A stretch of 64,000 nt of DNA, taken from positions 25,301 to 89,300 of the forward strand of contig JAKEFB010000209.1 of the NCBI GenBank assembly GCA_022616275.1, read 5' to 3'. Shown piece after piece: positions 45,639-54,438 of the stretch (positions within the stretch are counted from its first letter, which is position 1; every line of letters begins with the position of its first letter). The stretch is from Chloroflexota bacterium. Lineage in GTDB: Bacteria > Chloroflexota > Anaerolineae > Promineifilales > Promineifilaceae. Below the pieces are notes generated by a model. It saw nothing but the letters and a program-made list of their open reading frames with translations, did not search any database and was not told where the DNA came from. Made by a program: the position numbers and the translations under genes.

Positions 45639-46340
45639 GTGCCCAGCGACCCGCCACGGTTTGTGTCCCGCGCGCCCGATAGAAATTTGCTTACTTCACG
45701 GGAACGAACCCAGATAGGGCTGCAATTAGGCTTCACGGCTGTTTTGTTAGGCTACTTGCTGGTCTGGTTGCCGCAACCGGTGGTAGGGCTGAGTTTCATT
45801 GGGCTGGAAATGGGGGAGTGGGTCAAATTCCTGCCCCAGGTCCAGGCGGGGGAGGTTGTTCCCGGCCGTGACCTCTTTTACCTGCCGCCGATGACGTTAG
45901 GGCTGATGATGGTTTTGTGGACAGCCGGCTGGCCTAACGGTCGCTGGCAAAGCTGGGTTATGCGGGCTGTGGCCGTGGCCGTTAGTTTGCTGGCTTTCCC
46001 CTCGTTGGACGCGATTCGCTTTGAACCGGCCGGCCAGTGGGCGCTGCGCCTGACCCTGGTTGGACTGGTGGGCCTGGCGGCCGTCCTGAGTAGCCTGGCT
46101 GGCCGTCTACCGGCACGGCTGGCTAAGAGGATGCGTTTTGGCGGGCTGGTTGTCCTGGGGTTGTTGGGGGCAGGGCTGCCAACCTGGGCCTACCTGGCGG
46201 TGCGGCCTGCGGCCAGACAGGTGCTGGCAACGCCGGTGGGTATTGGGCCAGGGGTGTGGTTGAACCTGGGGGGGCATTTACTGGTCGTGGCCGTGGCTCT
46301 GATTGAGGTATTGCGCCGGCCGGTCTCCGACCAGACATAG
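45639..46340 (+). CDS. Polytopic membrane protein, function unknown
   Basis: 233 aa, GTG start 4 bases after the end of the ATPase gene, so probably cotranscribed. Six or so hydrophobic segments (LQLGFTAVLLGYLLVWL, MTLGLMMVLWTAGW, VAVAVSLLAFPSL, LTLVGLVGLAAVLSSLA, GGLVVLGLLGAGLPTWAYL, LNLGGHLLVVAVALIEVL). I do not recognise a family. The last codons (RRPVSDQT) are encoded by a GGCCGGTCTCCGACC repeat of the dispersed GGTCGGAGACCGGCC family, so the C-terminus may have been remodelled by repeat insertion. Confidence 0.6.
   Translation: MPSDPPRFVSRAPDRNLLTSRERTQIGLQLGFTAVLLGYLLVWLPQPVVGLSFIGLEMGEWVKFLPQVQAGEVVPGRDLFYLPPMTLGLMMVLWTAGWPNGRWQSWVMRAVAVAVSLLAFPSLDAIRFEPAGQWALRLTLVGLVGLAAVLSSLAGRLPARLAKRMRFGGLVVLGLLGAGLPTWAYLAVRPAARQVLATPVGIGPGVWLNLGGHLLVVAVALIEVLRRPVSDQT
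46314..46332. repeat. GGCCGGTCTCCGACC repeat overlapping a gene 3' end
   Basis: A reverse-orientation copy of the GGTCGGAGACCGGCC element encodes the C-terminal residues of the preceding membrane protein. Confidence 0.6.
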
Positions 46341-46376
46341 AAAAAGACGATGCCGCCTGATCCAGGCACCGTCTTT
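46341..46376 (-). terminator. acpP intrinsic terminator
   Basis: Stem AAAGACG/CGTCTTT plus GCC/GGC with one internal mismatch, ending in a T-run on the minus strand. It lies between convergent genes and could act on both. Confidence 0.75.
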
Positions 46377-46416
46377 CCCTTGAACGTGATGAATGAGTGA
46401 AAATGACTGCTTGGCG

Positions 46417-46656
46417 TTAGCCGCGCATATGCTCGTCAATGTAGGTGATGGCTTCGCCGACGGTGGTAATCTTCTGCGCCTCTTCGTCCGAGATTTCGCC
46501 CTCGAATTCTTCCTCAAACGCCATGATTAGCTCTACCAAGTCCAGCGAGTCGGCTTCCAGGTCCTCACGGAAACGGGCCTGAGGCACAACCTGGTCCTCG
46601 TCAACGCCTAACAATTCCACGATAATTTCGCGCACGCGGGTTTCTGTATCGCTCAT
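46417..46656 (-). CDS. acpP: Acyl carrier protein
   Basis: 79-aa acidic four-helix carrier of fatty-acid synthesis. The phosphopantetheine attachment serine is in [12 protein letters not shown] (Ser37). Family features: [16 protein letters not shown] in helix I and [20 protein letters not shown] at the end. Start ATG 46656, with AAAGGAGAGCAC upstream on the minus strand. No fab genes are adjacent, so the gene is monocistronic; its own terminator follows. Confidence 0.97.
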   Translation of the reverse strand: MSDTETRVREIIVELLGVDEDQVVPQARFREDLEADSLDLVELIMAFEEEFEGEISDEEAQKITTVGEAITYIDEHMRG

Positions 46657-46776
46657 TTAGTGCTCTCCTTTGATCATTTCTTGAAACAGCTACGCAATTT
46701 TAAGAGGGATAACCAGATTGTCAAGGGGTTATCGAAAGAAGTCATGAGGAGTGAGGAGTCAAGGTTGAATCCTTTG

Positions 46777-49700
46777 TTAGTAAAACCCCTTGTTGGTAGC
46801 AAAGTTGCGCTTCAGGTAGACGGCCAGGGCCAGGAGGAGGAAAAAGGCGTAAGCCAGGTCTACCAGGAAAAAGCTGTGGTCCACCAGGCCGTGAACGAGG
46901 ATATTGGCCAGGGCGCCGGCCAGGCCAGCGGCAACCGGCCGCCAGGCGGGTGGAACCTGGACGGGCAACCGGCGCAGGCTTTGCCAGAAGGACCAGAATA
47001 GCCAGCCGCCGCTTAACAGTCCCAAAAGACCCAGACGGGTGGCAAAGTCGAGGACAATGTTGTGGGGGTGGTTAAGGTCCGGCTCCTGCCAGGCGGCGTC
47101 GAGGATGTAGCGGCCGCGGTAGGCGTAGAGGAAGTTATCGAGGCCGACGCCGAAGAGAGGATGGTCGCGGAACATACTCAGGCTGGAGCGCCAGAGGTAA
47201 ACCCGGAGGAGGCCGGTCTCGCCAAAGGGATTGAGCCGGCCGGCCAATTGGGGAATTTGCAAGATGACGGCCAGGCCGACAACCCCGGCCAGGGCAGCGC
47301 CGGCCAGCCAGGGCCAGACGGGCCGGCCGGTGGCTCGCTGCCAAATGACAAAGACGACCAGCAGGCCGGCGGGAATGCCCAGGAAGAGCGCCCCCTTGCT
47401 GAAGGTCAGCAACGTGGCCAGACCAATGGGCAGGAGGGCGGCGGCATAGGCCAGGCGCCGATGGCCGCGGCCTAACAGCGCCATGGCCACCAACAGGGGT
47501 ATCAGACGGCCGAGGTAGAGGGCGACGTTGTTGGGCGAGCCGTAAATGCTTTGCAGACGGACCAGACCGCCTTCGGCGGTAATAACGTCGGGCGTGGCCA
47601 GCTTTCCCAGGCCAATGAGGGCCACGGCCAAACCGCCCAAGACGTAAAAGTCCAGCACCGTCCACATTTCCGCCTCTTGCAGGCGGTTCCAGCGCAGGAG
47701 GAAATAAAAGAGCGCCGGTTCCAGGACGACGACCCGCCATTCGTTGGTAGCTACATCCAGCCGTTCGGTGAAGAAGAGGGAGAGGGTGGCCACGGCGACC
47801 AGGGCCAGGACGGCATAATCGGCGTGGAGAAGTTTCACCTTGGGCCTGGCGATCCCAGTGGAAGCGATTTGGGAGCGGAAGGCTAACAGCTTCGAGAACA
47901 GGGTGGCGGCCAGGGTAGCCAGCAGGAAAATTTCCACGGGCGAAAAGCGGTAGCCGAGTATGGGTTTGGGCTTGACGAAGAACGGGGCGCTGAAGGCGAC
48001 CAGGGCCAGGCCCCAAGCCGGCCGGAAGGCCAGGAGCAGGCAGAGCAGCGCCAGGGCCAGGACGTAGACCAGGAAGGGGGGGGCAACGTAAAAGATGGAA
48101 GCGGCGGCAGCCGTCAGGACCAGTTGGCCGCCATCGCCCAGGCGGCGGTAGAGGCCGGCAACTTGTTCGCCCCAGGTCAGCCAGCCGGTCAGGGCGACCA
48201 GCGCGGCGACCAGACTAGTGAGAAGGAGCTGGCGGCGCTGGTCGAGTTGTTGGACGCGGCCGGACAGGCGCCGGGCAGGCGTTCCCCAATCGGCCCCCCA
48301 CCCGCTCCATACAGCCAGCCCCAGACTGGCCAGAGCCAGGAGGCCCATAACAAGCGTTACCGTCCGGTGGACCGTGTCCGGTGGGTGGTAGGCAACAGAA
48401 AAGCCGTTCAGCGCCCATTGACCCCAACCACGATAAGCGACCAGGGTCAGGGTATGTTCGCCTGGCGGCAGGTTACGGGCCAGCCATTCGATGGCCAGGT
48501 AGTCCTCCTCCTCGCCAGGCGAGGTGAGGACCAGGAAGGCCCCACGCTCGTCCCGGGGGAGGGCGTTGGCCGGCTGGCCATCCACAGTGGCGTAAAAACG
48601 AGCACGAAAGTCGGCCCGGCGGACACGTACGCCGGCGTCGGTGCCCCAGAAGCGGAGCATGACGCTGTCGTCGCTCTGGTTGATGTCGGCGCCAAACTCG
48701 GGCGAGAAGCGCCAGCCGCCAGCAAAGTTTTGGGCTGGGTCGGTGGGCCGGGCCAGGTAGAAGCCGGGGTGGGCTAGGGTTGAGGGTGGCCGGCTCTCTG
48801 CCAGAACAGCGGCGGTGGCCCGGCCGGCAATGGCAAAGCCCCAGCGAGGGTCGCCGGGCGGGGCGGCCGGCTGCCAGCTTTCGAGGAACATGAGGCCCAT
48901 CCAGGGCCACTCCTGGCGGGCCCGTTCGAGGGCAGCCACAGTCCAGGCAGCCTGGGTGGCTTCGTCTACCTGGCCCCAAATAGAGAGCGATCCCTGCCAA
49001 TCGGCCGGCAGGCTGTTCCAGCCCCAGTTGCCGGCCCAGAGGGCCTTGTGGCCGTCGCCGTTGCGTTCCATGACCTCACGCAGGAGGATGGCCCGGCTAA
49101 AATTCAGGGTGTCCAGGTGTACCGCCCGGTCTTCCGGTGGCGCGCTAAAGCCGTAGGGCTTGCCGGCGGCAATATCAAAGGATCCGGCCGCACCTGCTTC
49201 GTACAGCGCCTGGAGGTAGAGGGGATCGGCCAGATTGTCGGGGCTGGTTTCGGCGGTGGGGGCCAGCGGCGCGGCCACAATGAGGGCATCCGGGTCGGCG
49301 GCGCGAATGGCCTGGGCGGCTGCAGCCAGCAAGGCGGCATAACCGGCCGGATTGACCGGTTGGTTGCCCCAGTGGCTGGACAAGTTGGGCTCGTCCCAGA
49401 TGATGTAGGCGTCAAGCTGATCCTGGTAGCGGGCGGCAAAGGCGCCGGCCCAGGCGGCGTAAGCAGGTGGGTCGGCCGGGGGGGCAAAGTTATCGGCGGG
49501 GTTGCCGTCCAGCAAGGGTACCAGTCCGAGGCCGGAAGCGGCGACGGCGGCTATTAGCCGGTCGCTGGCTGCCCAGTCGAACGGCTCGGCGTAGTAAAAG
49601 GATTGTTTTAGGTGGGTAAAGCCAGCGGCCTGGATTTGGGCCAGGTTGTCGGCCAGGGCCTGGTCGTCGTAACGACTCAGGTCCACGTTAATGCCGGGCC

Positions 49701-49884
49701 TGACCCCACCGCCGGTAATGGGTAGGGGCAGGCCGCCGGGCAGGCCACGGGTGAGATATTCCTGCCTGGCCTTAAGGGCGCCCAGAGCCAGCAAGGATAG
49801 CCCGGCCACAACGAGGGCCAGGAGAGAAAGCAGGCGTCGGCGCCGCAGACGAGCTATCCTTTTACTCTCCCGGCACTGGACCAC
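46777..49884 (-). CDS. Glycoside-hydrolase-like domain fused to O-antigen ligase-type polymerase
   Basis: About 1035 aa from a GTG at 49884. N-terminal basic segment and signal-anchor helix (about 18-36), then an extracytoplasmic TIM-barrel-like domain about 62-440 resembling GH39/GH5-type glycosidases: PGINVDLSRYDDQALADNLA, DAYIIWDEPNLSSHWGN with the DEPN motif near 162 in the acid/base position, and LWAGNWGWNSL, LMFLESWQP. A beta-rich region about 445-560 follows, and then about 11 transmembrane helices with the Wzy_C signature LNHPHNIVLDFATRLGLLG near 938. I infer a protein that both polymerises or ligates and trims a glycan at the cell surface. The start overlaps the upstream lipoprotein gene by 23 bases. 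The open frame runs on to 50646, but that part only mirrors the other gene. Confidence 0.75.
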   Translation of the reverse strand: MVQCRESKRIARLRRRRLLSLLALVVAGLSLLALGALKARQEYLTRGLPGGLPLPITGGGVRPGINVDLSRYDDQALADNLAQIQAAGFTHLKQSFYYAEPFDWAASDRLIAAVAASGLGLVPLLDGNPADNFAPPADPPAYAAWAGAFAARYQDQLDAYIIWDEPNLSSHWGNQPVNPAGYAALLAAAAQAIRAADPDALIVAAPLAPTAETSPDNLADPLYLQALYEAGAAGSFDIAAGKPYGFSAPPEDRAVHLDTLNFSRAILLREVMERNGDGHKALWAGNWGWNSLPADWQGSLSIWGQVDEATQAAWTVAALERARQEWPWMGLMFLESWQPAAPPGDPRWGFAIAGRATAAVLAESRPPSTLAHPGFYLARPTDPAQNFAGGWRFSPEFGADINQSDDSVMLRFWGTDAGVRVRRADFRARFYATVDGQPANALPRDERGAFLVLTSPGEEEDYLAIEWLARNLPPGEHTLTLVAYRGWGQWALNGFSVAYHPPDTVHRTVTLVMGLLALASLGLAVWSGWGADWGTPARRLSGRVQQLDQRRQLLLTSLVAALVALTGWLTWGEQVAGLYRRLGDGGQLVLTAAAASIFYVAPPFLVYVLALALLCLLLAFRPAWGLALVAFSAPFFVKPKPILGYRFSPVEIFLLATLAATLFSKLLAFRSQIASTGIARPKVKLLHADYAVLALVAVATLSLFFTERLDVATNEWRVVVLEPALFYFLLRWNRLQEAEMWTVLDFYVLGGLAVALIGLGKLATPDVITAEGGLVRLQSIYGSPNNVALYLGRLIPLLVAMALLGRGHRRLAYAAALLPIGLATLLTFSKGALFLGIPAGLLVVFVIWQRATGRPVWPWLAGAALAGVVGLAVILQIPQLAGRLNPFGETGLLRVYLWRSSLSMFRDHPLFGVGLDNFLYAYRGRYILDAAWQEPDLNHPHNIVLDFATRLGLLGLLSGGWLFWSFWQSLRRLPVQVPPAWRPVAAGLAGALANILVHGLVDHSFFLVDLAYAFFLLLALAVYLKRNFATNKGFY

Positions 49885-51541
49885 CGCCGGGTGTCTCGGG
49901 CGTTTCTTCAGGCGGCGATGTTGTTTCCGGCGCGTCAATGGCGGTGGCCTGGCCATAGGGCGCCCAGGTGGGGTTACTGGCGACGTTATCGTCCTGGGTG
50001 ATGCGATGGATCTCGCCAGTAGCCAGGTTGAGCAGGTATAGAGCGTCGTTGTAGATGAAGACGATTTCCTGGCCGCTGCTGCTCCAGGCCATAAATTGCT
50101 GTTTTTGAGGGAAGCGGCTGTTTTCACCGGTTGGCGGGTAGACCTGACGGGCGTTGCTGCCATCCTGGTCCATAAGCCAGAGGGTATAGCTGCTACGGAG
50201 GCTATCCAGGGGGTTGGTAGCTCGCAAGAAGGCGATCTGGCTGATGGATCGGTCCGGCGAGAAGGGGTTGGCGGCGAAGGGTGACCAGAAAGGGTGGCTC
50301 CAGATGCCGGTCTGGCTGGCAAAGCGGCCGGCAACGCCACTGGCTGCATCCACTGCCCAGGTATCAAACGTGGTCGCCTCCGGATCATCGCCGGTGTGGC
50401 GGGTGTAGGCCAGGTAGCGGCTATCAGGTGACCAGGAAAGGCTGGGCACCCAGACCCAATCGGACCGGGTATTGTACTCTGTAAATTCCTGAAGACGAAC
50501 GTGGCTGGTGGCAGTCTCCAGACCAATGATACCAACTTCGTCGGCAAAGCTGTAAGCGATGAAGCGGCCGTCCGGCGACCAGACGTAATTCCCGCCCCAC
50601 CAGCCGTAGGTAGCCGGGTAAGCTTCGACCAGTTGTTCCGGCTCAAACTCGTCGTCCTCGCCGAGAGGCAAGCTGCCCAGCCAAATGTCGTTGTTGGCTT
50701 CCCAGCCGGGGGCCAGGTCAGTGGGAACGCCGGTGGTATAGGCGATTTGCGGTTGGGCTACCTGCGCCGGGTTCCAGGCAGCCCAGAGAACGTTGTCCAC
50801 GTCCAGTGGCCGGGGTTCGCCATCACGGTTGGTGGCTACGACCCACAGGCTGTTAAAAGTCAGAGTGCCGGGGGTGGTACGGGTATACAGCAGGTAATTG
50901 CCATCCGGTGAGAGGGCGAAGACGCGCTGATCCAGGTTGCCGCCGGTGCTGAGCTGCTCCGGGAAGGCGCTGGAGCCACGCAGGATGATGCTGTTGCCGC
51001 CGCTGATATAGGCCAGGTAGCCAGCAAACTCGACGTTGCCCGGCGCAGCGCCGACGCCAATCATCATGATCTCGTCTACGGCTTCTTCGACGACACTCAC
51101 CTGAGTATCCTGCCGTTCAAATTCCAGTCCATCATGGTAGACGATGCGTACGGTTATTTCTTGCAGTCCCGGCTTGCCGACCTGGAGGATCAGCGGCGGG
51201 GCGTCGGCGCTCATGGATTCATTGCGGACGCTGCGACGCTGGAAAGGAATGCTGTGCTCGATAATTTCAATGCTCTCGGTCACACGTATGATGTGGACGT
51301 TCAAGCCGGCCGAAAGGGGGGTAAATAGGGGTGGCTCGGCCAGGTCGGCCGGGTTGAGGGTGAGGCCGGCTTCGTCCAGCAGCTCACGGACGTTGCCAGC
51401 CTGGGTGGTGATTTCGCGGGTGTGACCATCGGCGGTGAGGCTGACCGTGACCGACGTGGTGACGGCAAAACCCGGGGTACGGCCGGCGCAGGCCACCAGG
51501 ACCAGGGCCAGCCAGAGCCAGACGAGCACGCGGGCCATCAA
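49862..51541 (-). CDS. Lipoprotein with DUF348/G5 domains and a beta-propeller
   Basis: 559 aa. Signal peptide with lipobox LVAC (Cys18). Residues about 25-90 look like the ubiquitin-like DUF348 module (VTVSLTADGHTREITTQAGN, VRELLDEAGLTL), followed by a G5 domain about 95-175 (IEIIEHSIPFQRRSVRNES, VRIVYHDGLEFERQDT); both occur in cell-wall-binding and Rpf-like proteins. Residues about 185-540 are WD40/TolB-type blades (VFALSPDGNYLLYTRTT, YVWSPDGRFIAYSFADE, LSWSPDSRYLAYTRHTG, QFMAWSSSGQEIVFIYND), then a Pro/Glu-rich tail. Likely attached to the outer face and binding glycan. The start overlaps the DUF2267 gene stop by 4 bases, and its 3' end overlaps the downstream glycosidase/ligase fusion. 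Confidence 0.8.
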   Translation of the reverse strand: MMARVLVWLWLALVLVACAGRTPGFAVTTSVTVSLTADGHTREITTQAGNVRELLDEAGLTLNPADLAEPPLFTPLSAGLNVHIIRVTESIEIIEHSIPFQRRSVRNESMSADAPPLILQVGKPGLQEITVRIVYHDGLEFERQDTQVSVVEEAVDEIMMIGVGAAPGNVEFAGYLAYISGGNSIILRGSSAFPEQLSTGGNLDQRVFALSPDGNYLLYTRTTPGTLTFNSLWVVATNRDGEPRPLDVDNVLWAAWNPAQVAQPQIAYTTGVPTDLAPGWEANNDIWLGSLPLGEDDEFEPEQLVEAYPATYGWWGGNYVWSPDGRFIAYSFADEVGIIGLETATSHVRLQEFTEYNTRSDWVWVPSLSWSPDSRYLAYTRHTGDDPEATTFDTWAVDAASGVAGRFASQTGIWSHPFWSPFAANPFSPDRSISQIAFLRATNPLDSLRSSYTLWLMDQDGSNARQVYPPTGENSRFPQKQQFMAWSSSGQEIVFIYNDALYLLNLATGEIHRITQDDNVASNPTWAPYGQATAIDAPETTSPPEETPETPGGGPVPGE

Positions 51542-51987
51542 CCAGTTACCTTCTCGGGCTGCGCCTCTTGCCAGAGGGCCTCTTGCCAGAGGGCACGGAT
51601 TTCCGGAGGTAGGGCCTGGACCAATTTTTCGTCGAGTTCTTTATTGACATAACGCTTAATGCCACTAAAAACGGCCATGATGGGAATGCGGGCGAACTCG
51701 GCGTTGGTGTTGCCGCTGCGCCGGCCGGCCCGCTGCTGAAATTCCTGACTGCTCATATTGGGGTTGCGGAAGTGCAGGAGCCAGAAAACTCCTTTCAGTG
51801 AGCTGGCTAACTCGGGTGGCAACACCCTGGCCAGGGCCCGCTTGGCACCGCCATCCAGGGTGGTGCCAAGGGTTTTTAGGACACCATCGCTCCAGCGCCG
51901 AGCGTGGCGGAGCGTTGGCAACCTCCCTTCCCGGCGAACGTACTCATAGTAGCCGGTTAAATCGGTCATGCCGTTTTCGCTTGCCAT
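51538..51987 (-). CDS. DUF2267-like protein
   Basis: 149 aa from ATG 51987, which has AGGAGGAG eight bases upstream; the longer frame from 52035 lacks such a site. Two similar helical halves (WSDGVLKTLGTTLDGGAKRA..LARVLPPEL and FSGIKRYVNKELDEKLVQALPPEI) fit the duplicated DUF2267 pattern. Soluble; function unknown. A 15-base tandem duplication near 51562-51592 encodes LWQEALWQEA at the C-terminus. First gene of an overlapping three-gene minus-strand operon (ATGA overlap with the lipoprotein gene). Confidence 0.7.
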   Translation of the reverse strand: MASENGMTDLTGYYEYVRREGRLPTLRHARRWSDGVLKTLGTTLDGGAKRALARVLPPELASSLKGVFWLLHFRNPNMSSQEFQQRAGRRSGNTNAEFARIPIMAVFSGIKRYVNKELDEKLVQALPPEIRALWQEALWQEAQPEKVTG

Positions 51988-52047
51988 TATTTCTCCTCCT
52001 GGTTGATTTTTACCCCGGTCGCCAGTGGCCGTCAAGGTTTCTGGAGA

Positions 52048-52094
52048 AACCTCCCGGAGATTGGTGATTTCATCGCTTAAACCTCCGGGAGGTT
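52048..52094. repeat. AACCTCCCGGAG inverted repeat
   Basis: 12-bp perfect arms (52048-52059 and 52083-52094) in the divergent region between the DUF2267 gene and rplY. It resembles the AAACC(T/C)CG palindrome family. Confidence 0.6.
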
Positions 52095-52103
52095 GATCAA
52101 AGA

Positions 52104-52132
52104 TTGACGATTTGGCTCAAATAACATATACT
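52104..52132 (+). promoter_or_regulatory. Sigma70-type promoter of rplY
   Basis: TTGACG (52104-52109), a 17-base spacer and TATACT (52127-52132), giving a leader of about 55 bases. Confidence 0.75.
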
Positions 52133-52193
52133 CTATTGTTCGCATTTTCACATACAGAAGAGCAGGAAAATTATCGAAACAGAGGTATTGAGC

Positions 52194-52847
52194 ATGTCTG
52201 AGCGAGCGAGCCTTGTCGCTGAACCGCGTGATTTGAGCGGAAAAAAAGCTAAACAATTACGCCACGATGGTTGGATTCCAGCCATTATTTACGGCCAGAA
52301 AGAGACGATTCACGTCCAGGTGGAAAATCTTCCCTTGCGGCGGGTGTTGCGGGATGCGGGCGCGACCCACTTGATTGACATCAATATCGGGAAAGAGCGC
52401 CGCACTGTCCTGGCCCGCGAGGTGCAAACCCATCCAACAAGGGGCGAGGTGTTCCACGTAGATTTTTACGAAGTTAACATGCGGCAGAAGATCGTGGTTG
52501 AGGCGGAATTGGTGGCCACCGGGACGGCCGCGCCTGAGGCTGAGGGCCTGGGCACGACGCCACTGCTGCTGCACAGCGTGGAAATCGAGTGCCTGCCTGA
52601 CAACCTGGTTTCTAAAATTGAAGTGGACCTGAGCCAGATCCGGACGACGGAAGATATGATCCACGTTCGGGACCTTCAGACACCCGAAGGGGTCACCGTA
52701 TTGACCGACCCTGAACAGGTTGTGGCCCGGTTTGAGTATGCTCTGGAGGAAGAGGCGGCCGAAGAGGAAGAAGGGATGTTCGCGCCATTGGCCGAAGAAG
52801 TGGAAGTTATCAAGAGGGGCAAGCAGGAAGAGGAATTTGAGGAGTAA
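52194..52847 (+). CDS. rplY: Large ribosomal subunit protein bL25 (Ctc/TL5 type)
   Basis: 217 aa from ATG 52194 (a TTG at 52188 is possible). Long form of bL25, which binds 5S rRNA. N-terminal 5S-binding beta domain (LVAEPRDLSGKKAKQLRHDG, WIPAIIYGQ, VLAREVQTHPTRGEVFHVDF) and the C-terminal CTC domain with DNLVSKIEVDLSQIRTTEDMIHV. It ends in a Glu-rich tail (EEEAAEEEEG, EEEFEE). Monocistronic, with a good promoter and an intrinsic terminator. Confidence 0.94.
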   Translation: MSERASLVAEPRDLSGKKAKQLRHDGWIPAIIYGQKETIHVQVENLPLRRVLRDAGATHLIDINIGKERRTVLAREVQTHPTRGEVFHVDFYEVNMRQKIVVEAELVATGTAAPEAEGLGTTPLLLHSVEIECLPDNLVSKIEVDLSQIRTTEDMIHVRDLQTPEGVTVLTDPEQVVARFEYALEEEAAEEEEGMFAPLAEEVEVIKRGKQEEEFEE

Positions 52848-52879
52848 ACTGCTCCTCACCGAAAACATAGACAGGCAAG

Positions 52880-52905
52880 GGCCGGCGATACCGCCGGCCT
52901 TTTTT
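52880..52905 (+). terminator. rplY intrinsic terminator
   Basis: Stem GGCCGGCG/CGCCGGCC around ATAC, followed by TTTTTT. Confidence 0.9.
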
Positions 52906-52940
52906 ATTCCAGAAACTCGGAAAAAATTCGGAAAGAGATT

Positions 52941-52970
52941 CCGACAAAAGTAACCTTTTTTCTCTATACT
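52941..52970 (+). promoter_or_regulatory. Promoter of the subtilase gene
   Basis: CCGACA (52941-52946), an 18-base spacer and TATACT (52965-52970), followed by a leader containing a GGTTGGGAGACCGGCC repeat variant (52991-53015) and AAGGAGG before ATG 53046. Confidence 0.55.
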
Positions 52971-52990
52971 TAACACCATGACAGGTTCTC

Positions 52991-53015
52991 CAGGCGTGGT
53001 TGGGAGACCGGCCTG
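52991..53015. repeat. GGTTGGGAGACCGGCC repeat in the subtilase leader
   Basis: A variant copy of the dispersed GGTCGGAGACCGGCC repeat, located between the predicted promoter and start codon and therefore transcribed as part of the leader. Confidence 0.5.
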
Positions 53016-53045
53016 AGCAGTTTATGAAGGAGGAAGATTTTCATC

Positions 53046-54332
<1,287 letters not shown>

Positions 54333-54361
54333 GTGAAGAGCTAGAGCGAGAGCTAGAGTAA

Positions 54362-54397
54362 GGGATGCGGCCCCAGGCCGCATCCCTTTTTTTCTTG
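54362..54397 (+). terminator. Intrinsic terminator of the subtilase gene
   Basis: GGGATGCGGCC pairs with GGCCGCATCCC around a short loop, followed by TTTTTTT. Confidence 0.92.
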
Positions 54398-54402
54398 CTA
54401 TC

Positions 54403-54431
54403 TCGACCACCGTTGGTGGATACGTTACAAT
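54403..54431 (+). promoter_or_regulatory. Promoter of the GT39-type gene, probably leaderless
   Basis: TCGACC (54403-54408), a 17-base spacer and TACAAT (54426-54431). The expected transcription start coincides within a base or two with the GTG start codon at 54439, and no Shine-Dalgarno sequence is present. Confidence 0.55.
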
Positions 54432-54438
54432 TTCGCTT

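Noticed and set aside
49885-50646. N-terminal extension of the glycosidase/ligase fusion frame up to 50646
   Set aside because: The extra 250 residues are Pro/Arg/Ser-rich, non-homologous and antiphase to the real lipoprotein gene on the same strand.
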